Shown here: positions 1 through 13,081 of the stretch, in pieces
How positions within the stretch are numbered: position 1 is the first letter of the stretch
How the letters are laid out: each line of letters opens with the position of its first letter
Assembly: GCA_963513935.1 (NCBI GenBank)
Contig: OY740769.1
Span: 109,657,762-109,721,761 of the forward strand
Origin: Aphrophora alni
Lineage: Eukaryota > Arthropoda > Insecta > Hemiptera > Aphrophoridae
Length of the DNA stretch: 64,000 nucleotides
Reading direction: 5' to 3'
Translations under genes and position numbers: made by a program
The notes under the pieces: generated by a model
Seen by the model: the letters and a program-made list of their open reading frames with translations, nothing else
Database searches by the model: none
Told to the model about the DNA's origin: nothing

Positions 1-624
1 ATATTTTTTACTTATAATATATAGTAAAAATACATGATTTTTGTGATTTTTTATCACAAGTTTTTCAATTGAATTTAGTTTAAACATTATACATACTAAT
101 AAATGCTGTCCTTATAAATGAAGAAGGTTTTCAAAATCACATATACTGTATTTTAATATCACTGGATGTACAAGAGATAAAAATATACTAGTGTACAAAA
201 ATCGATATTTATATACGTATTACTACGGTTTCTTCCGACAATCGTTTACAGTATTGTTTTCATAAATATCAGAAATGAATTTACTAATTATAATAAAAAA
301 GACTAGGGTGTTATACTTGGGATTTTCTACCAAAGTAAATGAATAAAAACACTTGACTATAATAATGCCATTTTATAAATGCAAATATTTAGTTAGATAA
401 ATACGTTTATATGATCTGTTCTGAATGGTACAGATTATTTCGTTAAACATTATTTTTACGTGTTGTGGCTGATTTTAGAGCTACATCAAAGGAAACGAAA
501 ACTTAATCATTTTAGTTCCAACGATAAACGTATAGTAATATTTTCGTAAAGCAATGTTAACACCATTTACAAAACACTATTTCTAATGCACTACACTGTA
601 TCCAAAACTGTCCGTAGTACGCAC
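1..624 (-). other. First intron (incomplete) of the orphan cuticle-type gene
   Basis: AT-rich sequence downstream of the GTGCGT donor at 624. No coding stretch, RNA gene or repeat array is visible in it. It is called intron only because the donor of the orphan exon opens into it. Confidence 0.4.
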
Positions 625-636
625 CTTGAAAGCCAT
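625..636 (-). CDS. Orphan first coding exon of a fourth cuticle-type gene (5' partial)
   Basis: On the minus strand, ATG GCT TTC AAG (M-A-F-K) at 636-625 is followed by a splice donor reading GTGCGT. This is the layout of the first exons of the three other genes in the window: a four-codon first exon, phase-0 donor, good AAACATGG start context and a TATA box just upstream. MAFK is a common beginning of insect cuticular protein signal peptides (family knowledge). No acceptor followed by a signal-peptide and Ala/Pro-rich reading frame is visible between 624 and 1, so the second exon should lie beyond the left edge of the window, making the intron longer than 624 bp. The product is inferred from architecture only; another secreted protein with a micro-exon start is possible. 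Confidence 0.55.
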
Positions 637-684
637 GTTTCTGTTGATGAAACTTGAATATAGTGTGAGTTGAGGTCCACTTTG

Positions 685-692
685 TTTATATA
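685..692 (-). promoter_or_regulatory. TATA box of the orphan first exon
   Basis: TATATAAA reads on the minus strand from 692 to 685, about 50 bp upstream of the ATG at 636. Transcription would be expected to start near 660-666, where the minus strand reads CTCACACT, leaving a ~25-nt leader. The upstream flank (about 710-850) is clearly more GC-rich than its surroundings, as is also the case upstream of the TATA boxes of the other cuticle genes here. Confidence 0.5.
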
Positions 693-2020
693 CGTTTTTA
701 CTTCGCAACCCTAATCAGCTGTTACCTCAGATAGTATAGCACCCCCACTTTATTCATCGAGTCCGCCCGTGCCTGAGGGGTCACCTTGTCAAGTGCACGC
801 GCTCTGGTTCCACAAGGCTGACGACATGGGTGGAACTATTTCATTAGTTGGCAGAGTTTTTAATAGCAATTAAATTCTAAACCTCTGGCTAGTTCCAAAA
901 CAATAAATCTCTATTTAAATATTTTAATCCCATGTTTTACACTTCTCGATTTAACTGTTAATAATTATAAACCTATATATGTTAGAAAACGTATACTTAT
1001 CTTGTATTATAGTTTTGTAATATGTTGTTTCATAACGCCTATTAATATTTTAATTTATTTTTACTTAAAATTCAAGGATGTCTTCTTATACATTCTATTA
1101 CCTAAAATATATATCTCTATAAATATCTTTTAAAATCGTAAACATGTTTTAAAACAGTCGTATTTAAAAATTAAGAAATATTTACGTTCTAAAACAAATG
1201 AGAAGTAATTTTAAAAGTAATCAATTGAAATATAGACTAGCGGATTTCGTATTTTGTTAAGATTTCTTCTTTATAAAGAAATGTCTATGATTTAAGAGAT
1301 TAGTGTTTTGTTAAAAAGTAATCAATTAAAACAGAGAGATCGTTTTGAATGATAGTGCTTTCTTAGTATCATGATTAGTTAATGGAATATCGATCTATTC
1401 TCTTTCGTGGTAATCAAATATTCGTTAAATTCTGCACTTTCATCAAATTAAGCACGGATAATGCTTTTCATTCATTTAAATATAACCTGGAATACACACA
1501 GAGAATCCATGATAACCGTATAGTCTTGGAGAGAGGCCTGGTTAAACCTGCATATCTTTCGCTTGATTATGGTGGTGCCCCACCCTCATTATTTTTACGG
1601 GCATAAAAATTGGACTGTTTTTATCCATCAAATATTGATTTGTGGAGCCATCGATTCAACTTGGTGTATAGGAGGTGAATGTATTTATTGATAATAAAAT
1701 AAATTATGAATCATACAACTTTCCCTTTCTTCCCTTCTTAATAATTTACAAAACTATTAAAAACTAGTTAGAAGGCTCCAGTTTGTTCTTTTTAGTCCTC
1801 GATGATAATTTTGTCTTCTCGTTTTAAATTTATAATAGAATATAACACATGACCAGTCACTTTGTTTAATTTCTTATGTCTTAAAAAGGGAAAATTACTT
1901 TTGTAATTCAATTTACGCAAAAGATAATAAAGGTACTGCAATGTATTGTCCTTAAATCTTCGATTGCTAAAATACATTTATTAAATATGATCTGAAAATA
2001 AATTTAAAAATATTACAGCC

Positions 2021-2053
2021 AAAGGTCCTGGGTTCGATTCCCGGTCTAGATCG
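2021..2053 (+). repeat. tRNA-like T-arm fragment (tRNA pseudogene or SINE remnant)
   Basis: The sequence contains an intact T-arm: stem CTGGG at 2028-2032, loop TTCGATT, stem CCCGG at 2040-2044, matching the pol III B-box consensus GGTTCGANTCC. No D-arm, anticodon arm or A box is recognisable upstream, which is plain AT-rich DNA. This is therefore a 3' fragment, most simply a truncated tRNA-derived SINE or tRNA pseudogene, not a functional tRNA. Confidence 0.6.
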
Positions 2054-5000
2054 TATTTTTTTCACTTGAAATAATTATTTAATTAATAATTATAGTTTGG
2101 TAATATTCATTAAAATTTAAATATTGACTAAATAATTGAATTAAATGAAACCCAGTGATTAAAATATAAAATTTATTATGATTTAATTTTGAAATAATAA
2201 ACGGTAATATAATTTTCATACGGGAATCATTTCGACAGCAGCAGGAAGTAGATTCGACTTGGAGTGCCTGAGTAAAAGTAAACTCTAACTCTAAGAAGTG
2301 ACAGGATAGGAAATACAGCTTATCTACGGTCATCTTTTTTTGGAAGACTTCCAAGACTCTTGCTGCAAAAGTTTTGGTCTTGGTCTTGCAGTCACAAAAT
2401 CAGCTTTGGTCTTGGATTTTATTTAATAAACGAATTATTGAAGTTTAAAAATCTGCCACAATTACTCATTTTGGGCTGATTTTTCTGGTTAACAAAATAG
2501 TGCAACGATTTGCACAATCAGGACTTAATACTGAACAACATTAAATCAAAATTTCGACGTCTAGTGTATTTAGAGCCCATGAATGTGTTATTGACATAGG
2601 TGCTGCAATAACCACTTGGGGCTCTAAACATAGCCATCGTCTAAGAAAATATTGAGAATTTCTTTGTTTATATACACCTTGAGCTACTATAATTGTAAAC
2701 ATTCCAAAAATGTTCGTATAATGGACTGTAACCAAGTAAAAATTACCAGTTTAAATGAGTTCTTTAGATTGATTAACGTCTTATTTGTGAGATAATTTTA
2801 AGCAAACCACTCGACCTATTCACATTTGACTGAAAAATACATTTATTGTTATTTACTTTTTTTTAAGTTCTATTTATTGGTCCATGTTTTCAAAGTTAAG
2901 TATGCTGCTTTGTTGAACCAATTATTAGGTTGTCGACATGTTATGAATACGTATTTTTGTGTACAGTATACATTTTAATCTGGAAGTAATTTTTTTTTTT
3001 GGTAATATGTGTTTAATATACATTACTTTATTATTATTATTATTAAAAAGAAGTGGGTTTTACCCCCTAGATATTTCAGCCTATAAGATTTTTTGTGCTC
3101 CTCCTAAATACCTAACTAGCTTATGTCTATTCCCTTGGTTAGGGTCAGGATTTTTCTAGCTAGGTTGCTTGTTGCTTCAAAGTCGCATCTGGGGTGAAGA
3201 TCAATTGTCTTCTATGTCATAATGCTTCACATTTTCGAAGTATATATTGTGCAGTTGCAAGGTGTTGATTACAGAATCTGAATTTCAAGTTTCCTTGGAA
3301 TAAACCCATAGTGTTAAATGCTTCTTGAAAGAGTCATGGCCTGATACGAAGCTTAAGATTATCATTGTATAAAAAGCTTAAGATTGTATTTAAAAAAAAT
3401 ACAAAATATTTGTGGCTAGTTCTACGCTTTTTTTAAACATGATAATATTCATCATAACTAAAATAATATACATTTAAAAATACATGACTGGGATATATGT
3501 GTAACGTGCAATATACAAACGAAATTTGCAATACATACCTAATTGTCATAAAAACCAATTTGATCACAAATTCCAAAATTTACCATTTATCCGTACATTT
3601 TAAAAGGTTAATCAGTTGTCCTTTGAAAATGACATGTTTGATTTTTTTGTGTAGGCCGAGAAAACATGAACTTTAGATTATTTTATAATTAAACAACTAA
3701 CACCTTTATACAGTAGGCCTATATTAGCACACATTCTTTTTAAGGCGTTTACTGCAATGTTTTAAGTACTATGAGCCGACTTCTGTATATTTTAGTATTT
3801 ACTTTATAGTTTCTTCAAAAACGACAACATTATTACATATTATTCTTCCTTAAAAATTTAGGTTTAAGGTTTCATCCGTGAAAAATATCATGTTACCATT
3901 CACAGAAATATATCAAAACTTTCCTAAGTTCTTAATAGAAAATATTCATGATTTATTACATACAAAATAACAAACCGTTTGTAGTTACTTTAAAGAATAC
4001 ATCTTTGTATTAAATCAACTGTTAATATCTAAAGTTTTGTATTATGAAATTGACATTTTTTGTCCTAGTAACAAAAACTGGATGTTTTAAATACTGTAAA
4101 GTATTTTACTTAAAACCTGTTTATTTTAAACTTTGAGGTTATGTTTCATCATCGCTAAAACAAAAGCCCAACTGTTCTGCCCACGGTACTGAATATTAAT
4201 TAAAATTAATATTTCAAGTTTATAGTTTATATAATTCAATTCTAATTTAAAACGATGAAATAATTTTTTAAAATCATTTTAAAACACTTTCTTTCTATAA
4301 AATTAAAATCTGTGTTGTGCGTGGGGCGTAAATCAGACCTCGCCTACCACATTCCTTGCAAGTAGGTCAGTGCTAACGTTTCTGGGCCATATTATATAAT
4401 GCTAGCAGTACATACAGCAAATACATTGGTGACGAAATAGTGGTACGATTAAACACTTTCTTATCGGTACTCTGCTGTTTTATAACAGTGAAATTAAATC
4501 ACAGTTTAAACCGTTCCGTATGACAATTTTGTGTTTGTTTAGTCAATATAGAAATTGTCACATGGGCAGATGTAATTTTATTTTATAGATGACTTTCTTT
4601 TTATTAGTGCCTAATATGAATTTGTTACTACTGTAATTTCATACTATTTATACATTTTATACAGCAGTAAATACTGTATATCATTTTTTTTTGTAGTAAA
4701 TATTAATAGAAATTGTTAATATCAATAAAACATAACAATTACTGATGTCAATAAATAGCACTGATAAAACATAATTTTGTGTCCTAGTCAATCCTGTTTT
4801 ATAAACACAAAATTCCTATATTATTAGTACTTAGAGGTTATTAACAATAGATGAACACTTATTTTCATTTGTTCGGTAGTCGCAATTTTTTTTAATGTAC
4901 GGTTAGTCTCTTCAAGTATTAATTTTTTTTTTACGTATTTGTGTCTACTAAACTTTTTTATTTTTAATAATAAAAATGTTTGCCGTTTTATTTTTCATTC

Positions 5001-7002
5001 AGTAAAATAAAAATAAAATCTTACTAAATATTTACGATACAGGTAATATTAAAAATATTTTTCAAATTAAATTTTTGTTTTTAATAGGTTTTCATTAGTT
5101 TATTCAACAAAAGGTTTCGTTTAGCCTCATATCACTTTTTATTTTCACAGCGTCATTTGAAATCGTGACATGTTTCTTTGTAATAAATAAAATAAAATAA
5201 CTAGAGTGGATTTAATTCATTAATAATAATCAAGTACTATATTTTGTTTTGTCTCAATAGCAATCTATAGCTAGTAAAATATATGCACAGATTGTGTTAA
5301 GTTACTTTCTAGTTTTTAACAATACAAATGAAAACAACTCTCTGCTATACAGACTATTTATACATATTACACCATGTTATTAAACTTATAATATTTTCAT
5401 ATACACACTCCACTAGTTGTTTTTAAATCGAAATTTAATAATTGTTTATTATTTTTTAATCTATACTAAATTGTTGTTATTTTATTTAAACATTGACAGC
5501 CTATTAGATTTTTGTATATATAGTAAAAAAGAAAAAAAAAATTAAAAATGCATAAACATGTGTATTCAATCTATACTGAGATGAAGATTAAAATGATATT
5601 TAATACTTAAACATTAATGTTACATGTATCCTTTATCATATTTATTCTTATTTTATTAATACCCTCTTTGTTGATTTTAATTATTTTGTAATAATTTCGC
5701 AAAATAGAAATAGTCTTTTTAGTTCCGACATTTAAAGATAAGATACCATCGTTCTTATCTGCTCAATCGGATGTTAGTGATTTTGGAATAATAATTAAGT
5801 TGTTGTAATTTTTATAGAATTGGTCTTTCGAATTGAAATAACAATAAATTTAACTTTGTGATGTCTGTATTTGATAAACTTAACTGTATGTGTATTTAAG
5901 GAATGTCCTCAGTTCATTATTTATGTTTTTTACTCAAGTTTAATTGACAAGAACCTTGTAGAAAATAAATTTCGTAATATTAATTCTCCATGTAATATAT
6001 AAAAACAATTTACTTTACTGCTATAAACAATATACTGGAAAAAATAGTTTTTGTGCAATAACATTTTTATTACTCTTTTCCTTATCATTGAAAATTTATA
6101 GTGCTCATAAAATAAATAAATAGTTTTATTTATTTTTTTAATTTTTTTTTTTTTTTACTGGAAAAGTTTCCCTAAGTAAAAAAGAATATGACAAATTTTA
6201 ATTGTTTTTGAAAGTGACAGTATGCAGTGAATGAAAACTATTATCTAAATAGTTGTGTTAGTTTTTATAGGAATTGTTTTAATAATATCGCGTTTAGTAC
6301 AAATTAACATAAGAAATCAAATTAATGGGCTAAGAATCATTTGTTACAATAAATTAAATGTTGAATATAATTGAGTTAATGAATATATTTGTATTGAACA
6401 AATGTATTATAATGAGCTATAGAATAAAACCGTTAAACTGATTTGAATGGAGGCTATCCTATTTTTCACTAAATAATGAGTTGAGCTTTATTAAACAAAA
6501 CTGAAATAAACATAATCTAAAATTCTCGGACACTTGCCATATGACTACTGTAAAATACAAAATGACAAGTTTTTTAACATCGTCTTGCATCATTTTGATC
6601 AAAGATCGGTCTTCATTACTAAAATGAAACTGATTTTACGCTGTATCTATGAAAATTCCGAGACTGAGGGTTAAAGTAAAATTAAACCACGTTTAAAAGA
6701 TTTTATGTCTAGAAATTATTTAAAGTGATTTTAATAAGATCAAAATACTAAACATTACAAAAAAAAACAAAAAAAAAAAAAAGTTGTGTCCACTATTAAT
6801 TTGGAAATGGACTTTAAATTCATAATTTAATTATGCGTTACGACCAGGGTAAATTTTGGTATTTTCCAAATTAATAAATCCTAATGTCCTCTTAATACAG
6901 GTGAATCTTTATATTGTACGTCCTTCTACAAAATGTGTCCTTGAATAATTTGCAGTTTTTAACTGATGAACATTTTGTCTTACAATTCGTTTGTGGATTT
7001 GA

Positions 7003-7005
<3 letters not shown>
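2054..7005. other. Intergenic, no gene recognised
   Basis: Very AT-rich sequence with homopolymer T/A runs and a short (TTA)n tract near 3028-3046. All open frames are under 70 codons and lack coding character. A patch around 3050-3200 is slightly richer in GC and may be a transposon relic, but no motif identifies it. Confidence 0.5.

Positions 7006-7051
<46 letters not shown>
7006..7051. repeat. (AT)23 microsatellite
   Basis: Uninterrupted AT dinucleotide repeat of about 46 bp in intergenic DNA. Confidence 0.95.
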
Positions 7052-7053
<2 letters not shown>

Positions 7054-8531
7054 CTGTCTGTATTGGTCGTTTGTGGGATGTATGTTAGATATTTAGCCGT
7101 TAATATTTAATAAATAATAATTCTATATTTTTACATATAGAGGAGACAGTGTAAGAGATTATATTTTTGACAGGATCATTCGAAAGATGTTTTTTCAAAA
7201 GCACTACACTTCAGATGACCATGTTGATAATAGTAATAAAATGAAATAAAAGATAATAAATGCAGAGAAAGATACTCCCACGTACAATCAGAATATCCTT
7301 CTCACATGTATCAATCAATTTCAATAAATTTCAATAGTTTATTGCTTTTATTTCCGATCCACTTTTTCCTTCATATATGTCATTGTACTAAAAATACACC
7401 ACCTCCCTACTAACCTGAGCAAATAAATTTAAAATACCATGGCTGAAAAGTATGTTAAATTTATTAACATTTTAACAAACGATATTTAACATTTCGTCTT
7501 TGTATTTACTGTATTTATCGTTATATTATTTTGTTGTATTATACAAAGACATGATGCTGTGACTAAGGACGTGTGAAGCGGATGCACAACCTTTCACACG
7601 ATTGACCTATCCTGGCCTTGAATCATATGTAAACAACTGCTTTCATATATCTTTACTTGTTTTATGTCTGTATTACCAATGTTTATTTCTCTTTTATTTT
7701 ACTAAGACCAGTAAACTTAGCTCCTTTTAAGTTTAAATCATTATTTAAAATCATTATAATCCCAATAATTTTACCTAGCGTACGACGTAACACAACAATA
7801 ATTCCAAGAAAATAAATCCATAACTATGTACACTTGAACAAACACCATTTTACATTATGATTGTGATTTACCAATAATTGTGACCACAATTGATTATATT
7901 GTACCCATCGATAAATTTATATCTTAAAATGCTGACTACCATAATTGAAAAATGAGCATTAACATTGACAGACCTCGGTGGCCGGTGTCCCAATTCAGTA
8001 AAAGCGTAAATTGTCCGAGTGCTGTTTATATTTTACTCTAATTCACTTAATTCATATATACAAGTTACATGAAAGCTGTCAAGTGTTAGAGGAAATCTGA
8101 GGGAACAAAACAATGTGTTAGTAAACCTGTGAAACGCGAAATTCATTTAAAACATCAAACAAAGTATTTAGTTAGAATGTTTTTTATTTTTTTCGCTACA
8201 TTAAAAGGTAATATACGTGAGAAAGTTTAAGTTTTTAATTTTATTTTTGTAACTGTTGGATTTTTTAGACCATTTTACTTTGAGAACAAGCTTTATTCCC
8301 TCGGAGCACCCGGGACGATTTCTTGAAGATAGAGTTTTGAGTGGATCCCATTTTTAAACAGAAAATTAACTAAACAAACGTTTGCATACTTCGTTCAGTC
8401 TAGTTGAAAAAAAAAGTATTTGATAGTATACTATGTAGTGCCGGCATGGTGACATTAAAATATTGTGTTTCTCGTGCGTGAATGTTATGTGTTACTTGTA
8501 ATTTTGTGTTGAATATTTTAACTAAGTGTTA

Positions 8532-8573
8532 TCACCCGACGATGGACGATAATGTCCGAAACACGTGTTGTGA
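8532..8573 (+). repeat. Hammerhead-ribozyme-like motif in a probable Penelope-like element tail
   Basis: In order: TCAC (8532-8535), box CCGACGA (8536-8542), T, stem GGAC (8544-8547), loop GATAAT, stem GTCC (8554-8557), GAAA (8558-8561), CAC/GTG (8562-8567), TT, and GTGA (8570-8573), which can pair back with TCAC. That is the order of a type I hammerhead with a minimal stem III. The canonical box is CTGANGA; here the second base is C, and one extra T precedes stem II, so this copy is probably inactive. Penelope-like retroelements are known to carry such minimal hammerheads; the link here is inferred. Confidence 0.45.
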
Positions 8574-9295
8574 ATAAATACATGACAATATAAACAAAAT
8601 AGAATTATCCAAGGATTGCTGGCTGTAAGTCAAAAATAACTATGGTAAATTATGTTTCTTTCAAGTTTTTTTTGGGAGGTATTTTCTTCAGGAGCTAAAA
8701 AATCGAACATCACACGGTAAAGGAGGCTTATGACCACAGTATTTTATATTTTGTTGTTATTTATAATTATTGTAATACTAAGTTGAAATCGTTAAGATTA
8801 ACGATTTAAGTCTATTTAGAGACAAAATAATTAAGAATCAACTTCGACATCAAGATGAATGATCAGTTTTGTTTGTTTGAATTACAGTAAGAACTTTTAA
8901 AATATATTTTTTTCTGAACATAAACATAACATAATAATGATATATTATAGATATAATACTTCACTAATATGGTACGGCTACGATGGGGGACGCGTTAGCA
9001 ATATTTATTACTCGTATTTTACTGAACATGAATTATGAATAATAACTGATCTCCCTCTAATACAGACATATGGACTCTATCAACTACGTTGTGTAATGAT
9101 AAAATAATTTATAATTTATCAGCTACTAGCCACAAGCTATAATCTAAAATTTCACTGTGAGTGGAGTAGGCATTTAGAAATCGCTGTAATATGTGGTGGC
9201 CATGTTTTAAACATAGATTCATTCATGTATTACTGCTTCGTAAATGGATTTTTTGGTTCATAATGTGCTCCTAAGGATTATTTTATTATTAGTAG

Positions 9296-9655
9296 ATTTA
9301 ATATTTATATTTACCTTATATTATCCGTCATGTGCCTCTGTTCGTCTAGGATTGACGCGTTTCGAACTATGTTCCATCATCAGAAATTTCTTAAGCATAG
9401 AGGTCGTCAAACATTAAGATATTTTATCACATTAAAACACAACACTAAACACACTAAACACCATTTTTATCATATTCATTTTTGTTAAAAAGGATGTACA
9501 GTGCGTACTGTGGTAGAGGGAACTTGGAAGTATCTTAATGTTTGACGACCTCTAGGAGTGAGAAATTTCTGATGATGGAACATAGTTACGAAACACGTCA
9601 ATCCTAAACGAACAAAGTCACATGTCAGATAATATAAGGTAAATATAAATATTAT
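9296..9655. repeat. Large foldback (inverted repeat) carrying two opposed hammerhead-like cores
   Basis: The left arm (about 9296-9425) and right arm (about 9525-9655) are reverse complements over about 125 bp with scattered mismatches, separated by a ~100-bp spacer. Each arm holds a box CTGATGA followed by GGAAC, then GAAA. In the left arm (minus strand) the box is at 9383-9377, a perfect stem GAAC / GTTC with loop ATA follows, then GAAA at 9363-9360 and CGCGTC. In the right arm (plus strand) the box is at 9569-9575 and GAAA at 9590-9593, then CACGTCA. Probably two head-to-head ends of a Penelope-like element. Confidence 0.6.
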
Positions 9656-10239
9656 ATATAGTGTGACTTGGATACTAATCAGTAATGTTTAAATTAGTAG
9701 ATTGTTCGTAAAAACCAGTCTAGTTATTTATTTTTACGAAGTCAAAACCTAACTAAATCGTTTTCTGTTTATTGTAGCTCCCAAAATTAGTAGATTCATA
9801 TAGAAGTAAATAAATGTGTCATATTGCCGCCTTTATAAAAACTTGGACCTTGCAAATTAAGACAAGGTGATCTCAAAAATGTTCAATTGTATCAGTGGTA
9901 TTTTTCTCTATAATGAAAGATTTTGGTCAATTAAAGTGTTGGAAAATATACTAAAAAAGTAGAGGGGTGCGGACTTAAAATTCACTCGATATATAATATG
10001 AGAGTGCTTGTGTACTTCATTGAATATCATGTATCAATTTAAATAAATTGTAACTGTTAAAAATATCTGAACATATTATTTACGTAAAATCACGGGTTTT
10101 CTGATCGTTTGTTAAAGTCTTCAGTTATTTGAAGCTTTGGAACCGTGTTACTCTCTTAGGTTACTGGTTTTAGTTTTAGTTTTAGTTTATAACATGACCC
10201 AAGGCTACGCAGGTTTCGTTTGCATTTTTCATGCTCTAT

Positions 10240-10290
10240 GTTTATCACTTGATGATGGGAGGTGATTTATACTTTCGAAACGTTGTAGGT
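10240..10290 (+). repeat. Hammerhead-like motif, diverged
   Basis: CTTGATGA at 10248-10255, then a possible stem GGGAG with CTTTC containing two G-T pairs, then GAAACGTTG. It resembles the motifs at 8.5 and 9.5 kb and lies in a small GC-richer patch starting near 10190. The box has one extra T relative to the canonical form. Confidence 0.35.
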
Positions 10291-10430
10291 AAGTTTTATA
10301 TAAATGATGGCACGTATCTGATTAATCCGTATCAATAATTTGAACACTCCAACATAATCAAATTATTTTAAAACTAGAAAATTACTATCGATGTAACTTT
10401 ATGGTATTATACGATCTCATGCCCTCAGGG

Positions 10431-10600
10431 GATACTGCAGTGGCAATCCCGAGGGTCTAGATGGATATACACCCTTTTTCATGTTAACTTGTGTTAAATT
10501 CCACTCCTACCTACATCTTTCCTATCTGGTTGCTCTTGACATATCAGGGTCTAGTTTTCTTCTGACTTTGAAAGTTTTTTTATAAGGTGATAAAGATCGA
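10431..10600 (+). repeat. Interspersed repeat family B, copy 1
   Basis: Shares an ordered set of blocks with 30070-30275, 47000-47220, 60946-61080 and, inverted, 40390-40515. The blocks are GCAATCCCGAGG, a variant of GGATCTACACC, a T-rich stretch, then CATCTTTCCTATC and CTCTTGAC. This copy is the most diverged in the GGATCTACACC block (GGATATACACC). No coding capacity or identifiable family. Confidence 0.6.
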
Positions 10601-10610
10601 AAGGGTAGTG

Positions 10611-12920
10611 TCCCTTAAACTACAAGGAAAAATATAGTACCTAATACTGGATCCAGGAATTGATTCTTCCACTGAACACCATTGAATTATGAAAATGATA
10701 CATCAAAGATAGAGACGTACGTGGACTAATTGTTTGAAAGATTTTAGATATAATATTGTTAAATTAAATACGTAAAAAACAAAACAGTCACACGAACAAA
10801 TTTATACAAGTCGATGTCATAAAAATAAATAGTCTCATACATCTAAATGAGAACCTTGACAAAATGTCCTTTTTTCCCCTTATAAAACATTGTTGTTTAC
10901 TGTATCGTGACTTTTAGATTAAAACCAATTAGAATCTTAACTAGGTTATTGCAGATTGTTCTGCTCTCTCCATCATATAAACAAGGCTAGAGACAAGTTG
11001 CATAGTCATCGCTGTTAACGCTTTTATTTTCACATTCGTCTATTTTGATAAATTTATTTCAAATGCTATTTATCAGTTTTATCTCGTTTTACACATTAGC
11101 TTGTTCTGGAAGTAATATTTTCATTTAATTACAGTAATTTGGTTAGGATTTACTTCAAACAGTTTCAATTTTTTATGACGATTAAATTTTGACTTTACAG
11201 TGAAATAATATTTTTTAATAATACAATTGTTTTTATTATCTCGAAATATGGCTAAAAATACCACTTTTTTGGTCTCACAAGGCATCAAAATATGGAAAAA
11301 CTGATTTCTAATCCATCGTATAACATTTAGGTATACAAGTTAAAAACTACACTTATTTGATAAACCTGTTTAAAATCTCTATAACCCAAGAAAATTAGCC
11401 GACCTCTCATATAGGAGACGTATCTAGGGAGGAATTGTGAAACATATTTTTTGTCAAACATTCGCCTTTTTATAATTTTGTTAAATTAATATTCAACAAA
11501 CTGTAAAGTCTCCTTCATTTTTAATTTCTCTCGTATACGTAGTATTGCTATTGGTGTTTTTATTTGGTTTTGGGGATGTGCGAGTGAGAAAGTTTGTGAA
11601 TGTCTTACACCATTTATTATTTTTATTTTTTAAACATTTTTATAAACTTTTCCATATATAAACATTTTTTATACCTCAGATAAAGGTGTACAGAAGGAGG
11701 TACATATTTATTTATATAGAACCATTTTTAAATGTGAAATTTACTAATACATGTTTAACAATTTTGACCAACGATTGGTAAAGCTGAACCCACTTAACAA
11801 ATTTGACAAAAAAAAAGGTCCAAAATTTACTAATATTTACTATTATGGTTAGGTTAGTGGATAATCCTTAGTCGAGGGTGTCGAAATTTCCATGAGGGAG
11901 ATCACACTTTCAATTTGTATATTCGAAAATACGTAAAACATATACCTTGTTTCATCCAAAAACTATACATGTCTTTACAATTCAGAAGTAAATGAAAACT
12001 TCGAGGACATTCAATTCAGCCACTTGTATCCGACACACAATTAGTTGACCAACGAAATCAAAGTTGAGCCAATCGATTACGAAAGTATAAGGAGAGAAAA
12101 CTCAGAGGTTGGAACCTGTTTCTAATGCGACTCCACCTACACTGACCTGCCTTGAATTATCTACAACTGTCAATTTGTATTCACTTATCTTTAATGAACA
12201 TTACAGGGCCGAATTGTAAAACTTGTTGAAGAACTTGCTTTTTTTCTAAATTACTACTTTTTGTATTTTAAAACTTCTTAATTTTTAGTTTAAATCTAAC
12301 AGTCATGTTATTAAGTAACACTATTTACAAAATCATCAAACCTGTTTTTGAAACTAGTTCACCAACACCGTTGACCTTTGCTGCATATATTGTTATGATG
12401 CAATACTAAATTAGGTCTATTATAAAATATCAGATCTATCAGTTTGGTAAATGAATAAAACATTTCGTATTTCGCAAGTGTTACATATATCCACAGGTAC
12501 GATACCTTCGTGTGGGTGTTTGCATATGTTAGTTTATTTTATTGTTGTTAGGCTTTTTAATTGCTTACACATTAGAGTAATTAATTTAGTTTTATTTTGC
12601 CATAAAAAGTATTAGATTTTTAGGTAATTAATTAACTTGGTTTAGTTTTTTTCATGTATATTAATTTTTGTAGATTTAGGTTAATATAAATAAAATTAAA
12701 ATTTAATTTTGTGATGTTGGAAGACGTATATTTGATTTTTCGATTCTTGAAAATCTTCTCATTTAAATGTTATCACATCTTTTTATATTGTGTAGATTTG
12801 TTAGTGATTATAAAAGTAATAAGGTTTTACCTCTCTACATAGTATGTAATCATAGTTCAAATATACAAGTCATACTGGTACATTAATACGGCTTATCAAA
12901 TAAAAAACATGTTTTGAAGT
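10611..12920. other. Intergenic, no gene recognised
   Basis: AT-rich sequence downstream of the first RR-2 gene. No long open frame, tandem array or recognisable transposon is present. Confidence 0.5.
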
Positions 12921-12933
12921 ATTTTACAATTTT

Positions 12934-12939
12934 TTTATT
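12934..12939 (-). terminator. Poly(A) signal of the first RR-2 gene
   Basis: AATAAA on the minus strand, about 145 nt past the stop codon at 13082-13084. It is the first canonical hexamer downstream, which sets a 3' UTR of roughly 165 nt. Confidence 0.7.
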
Positions 12940-13081
12940 TATAGAAATAACTTACAAATGAAATGACTAAAATGAACGGATGAGAATCATTTGTGGTACC
13001 GCTAACTACCTCTGTCTGACAACGAAGGTCTTTTTACGGCTTCTGATGAAGAAGACACATTACGTGAACATCAGGGGCAAA

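Noticed and set aside
2021..2053. Functional tRNA gene
   Set aside because: Only the T-arm is present; no anticodon arm, D-arm or acceptor pairing.
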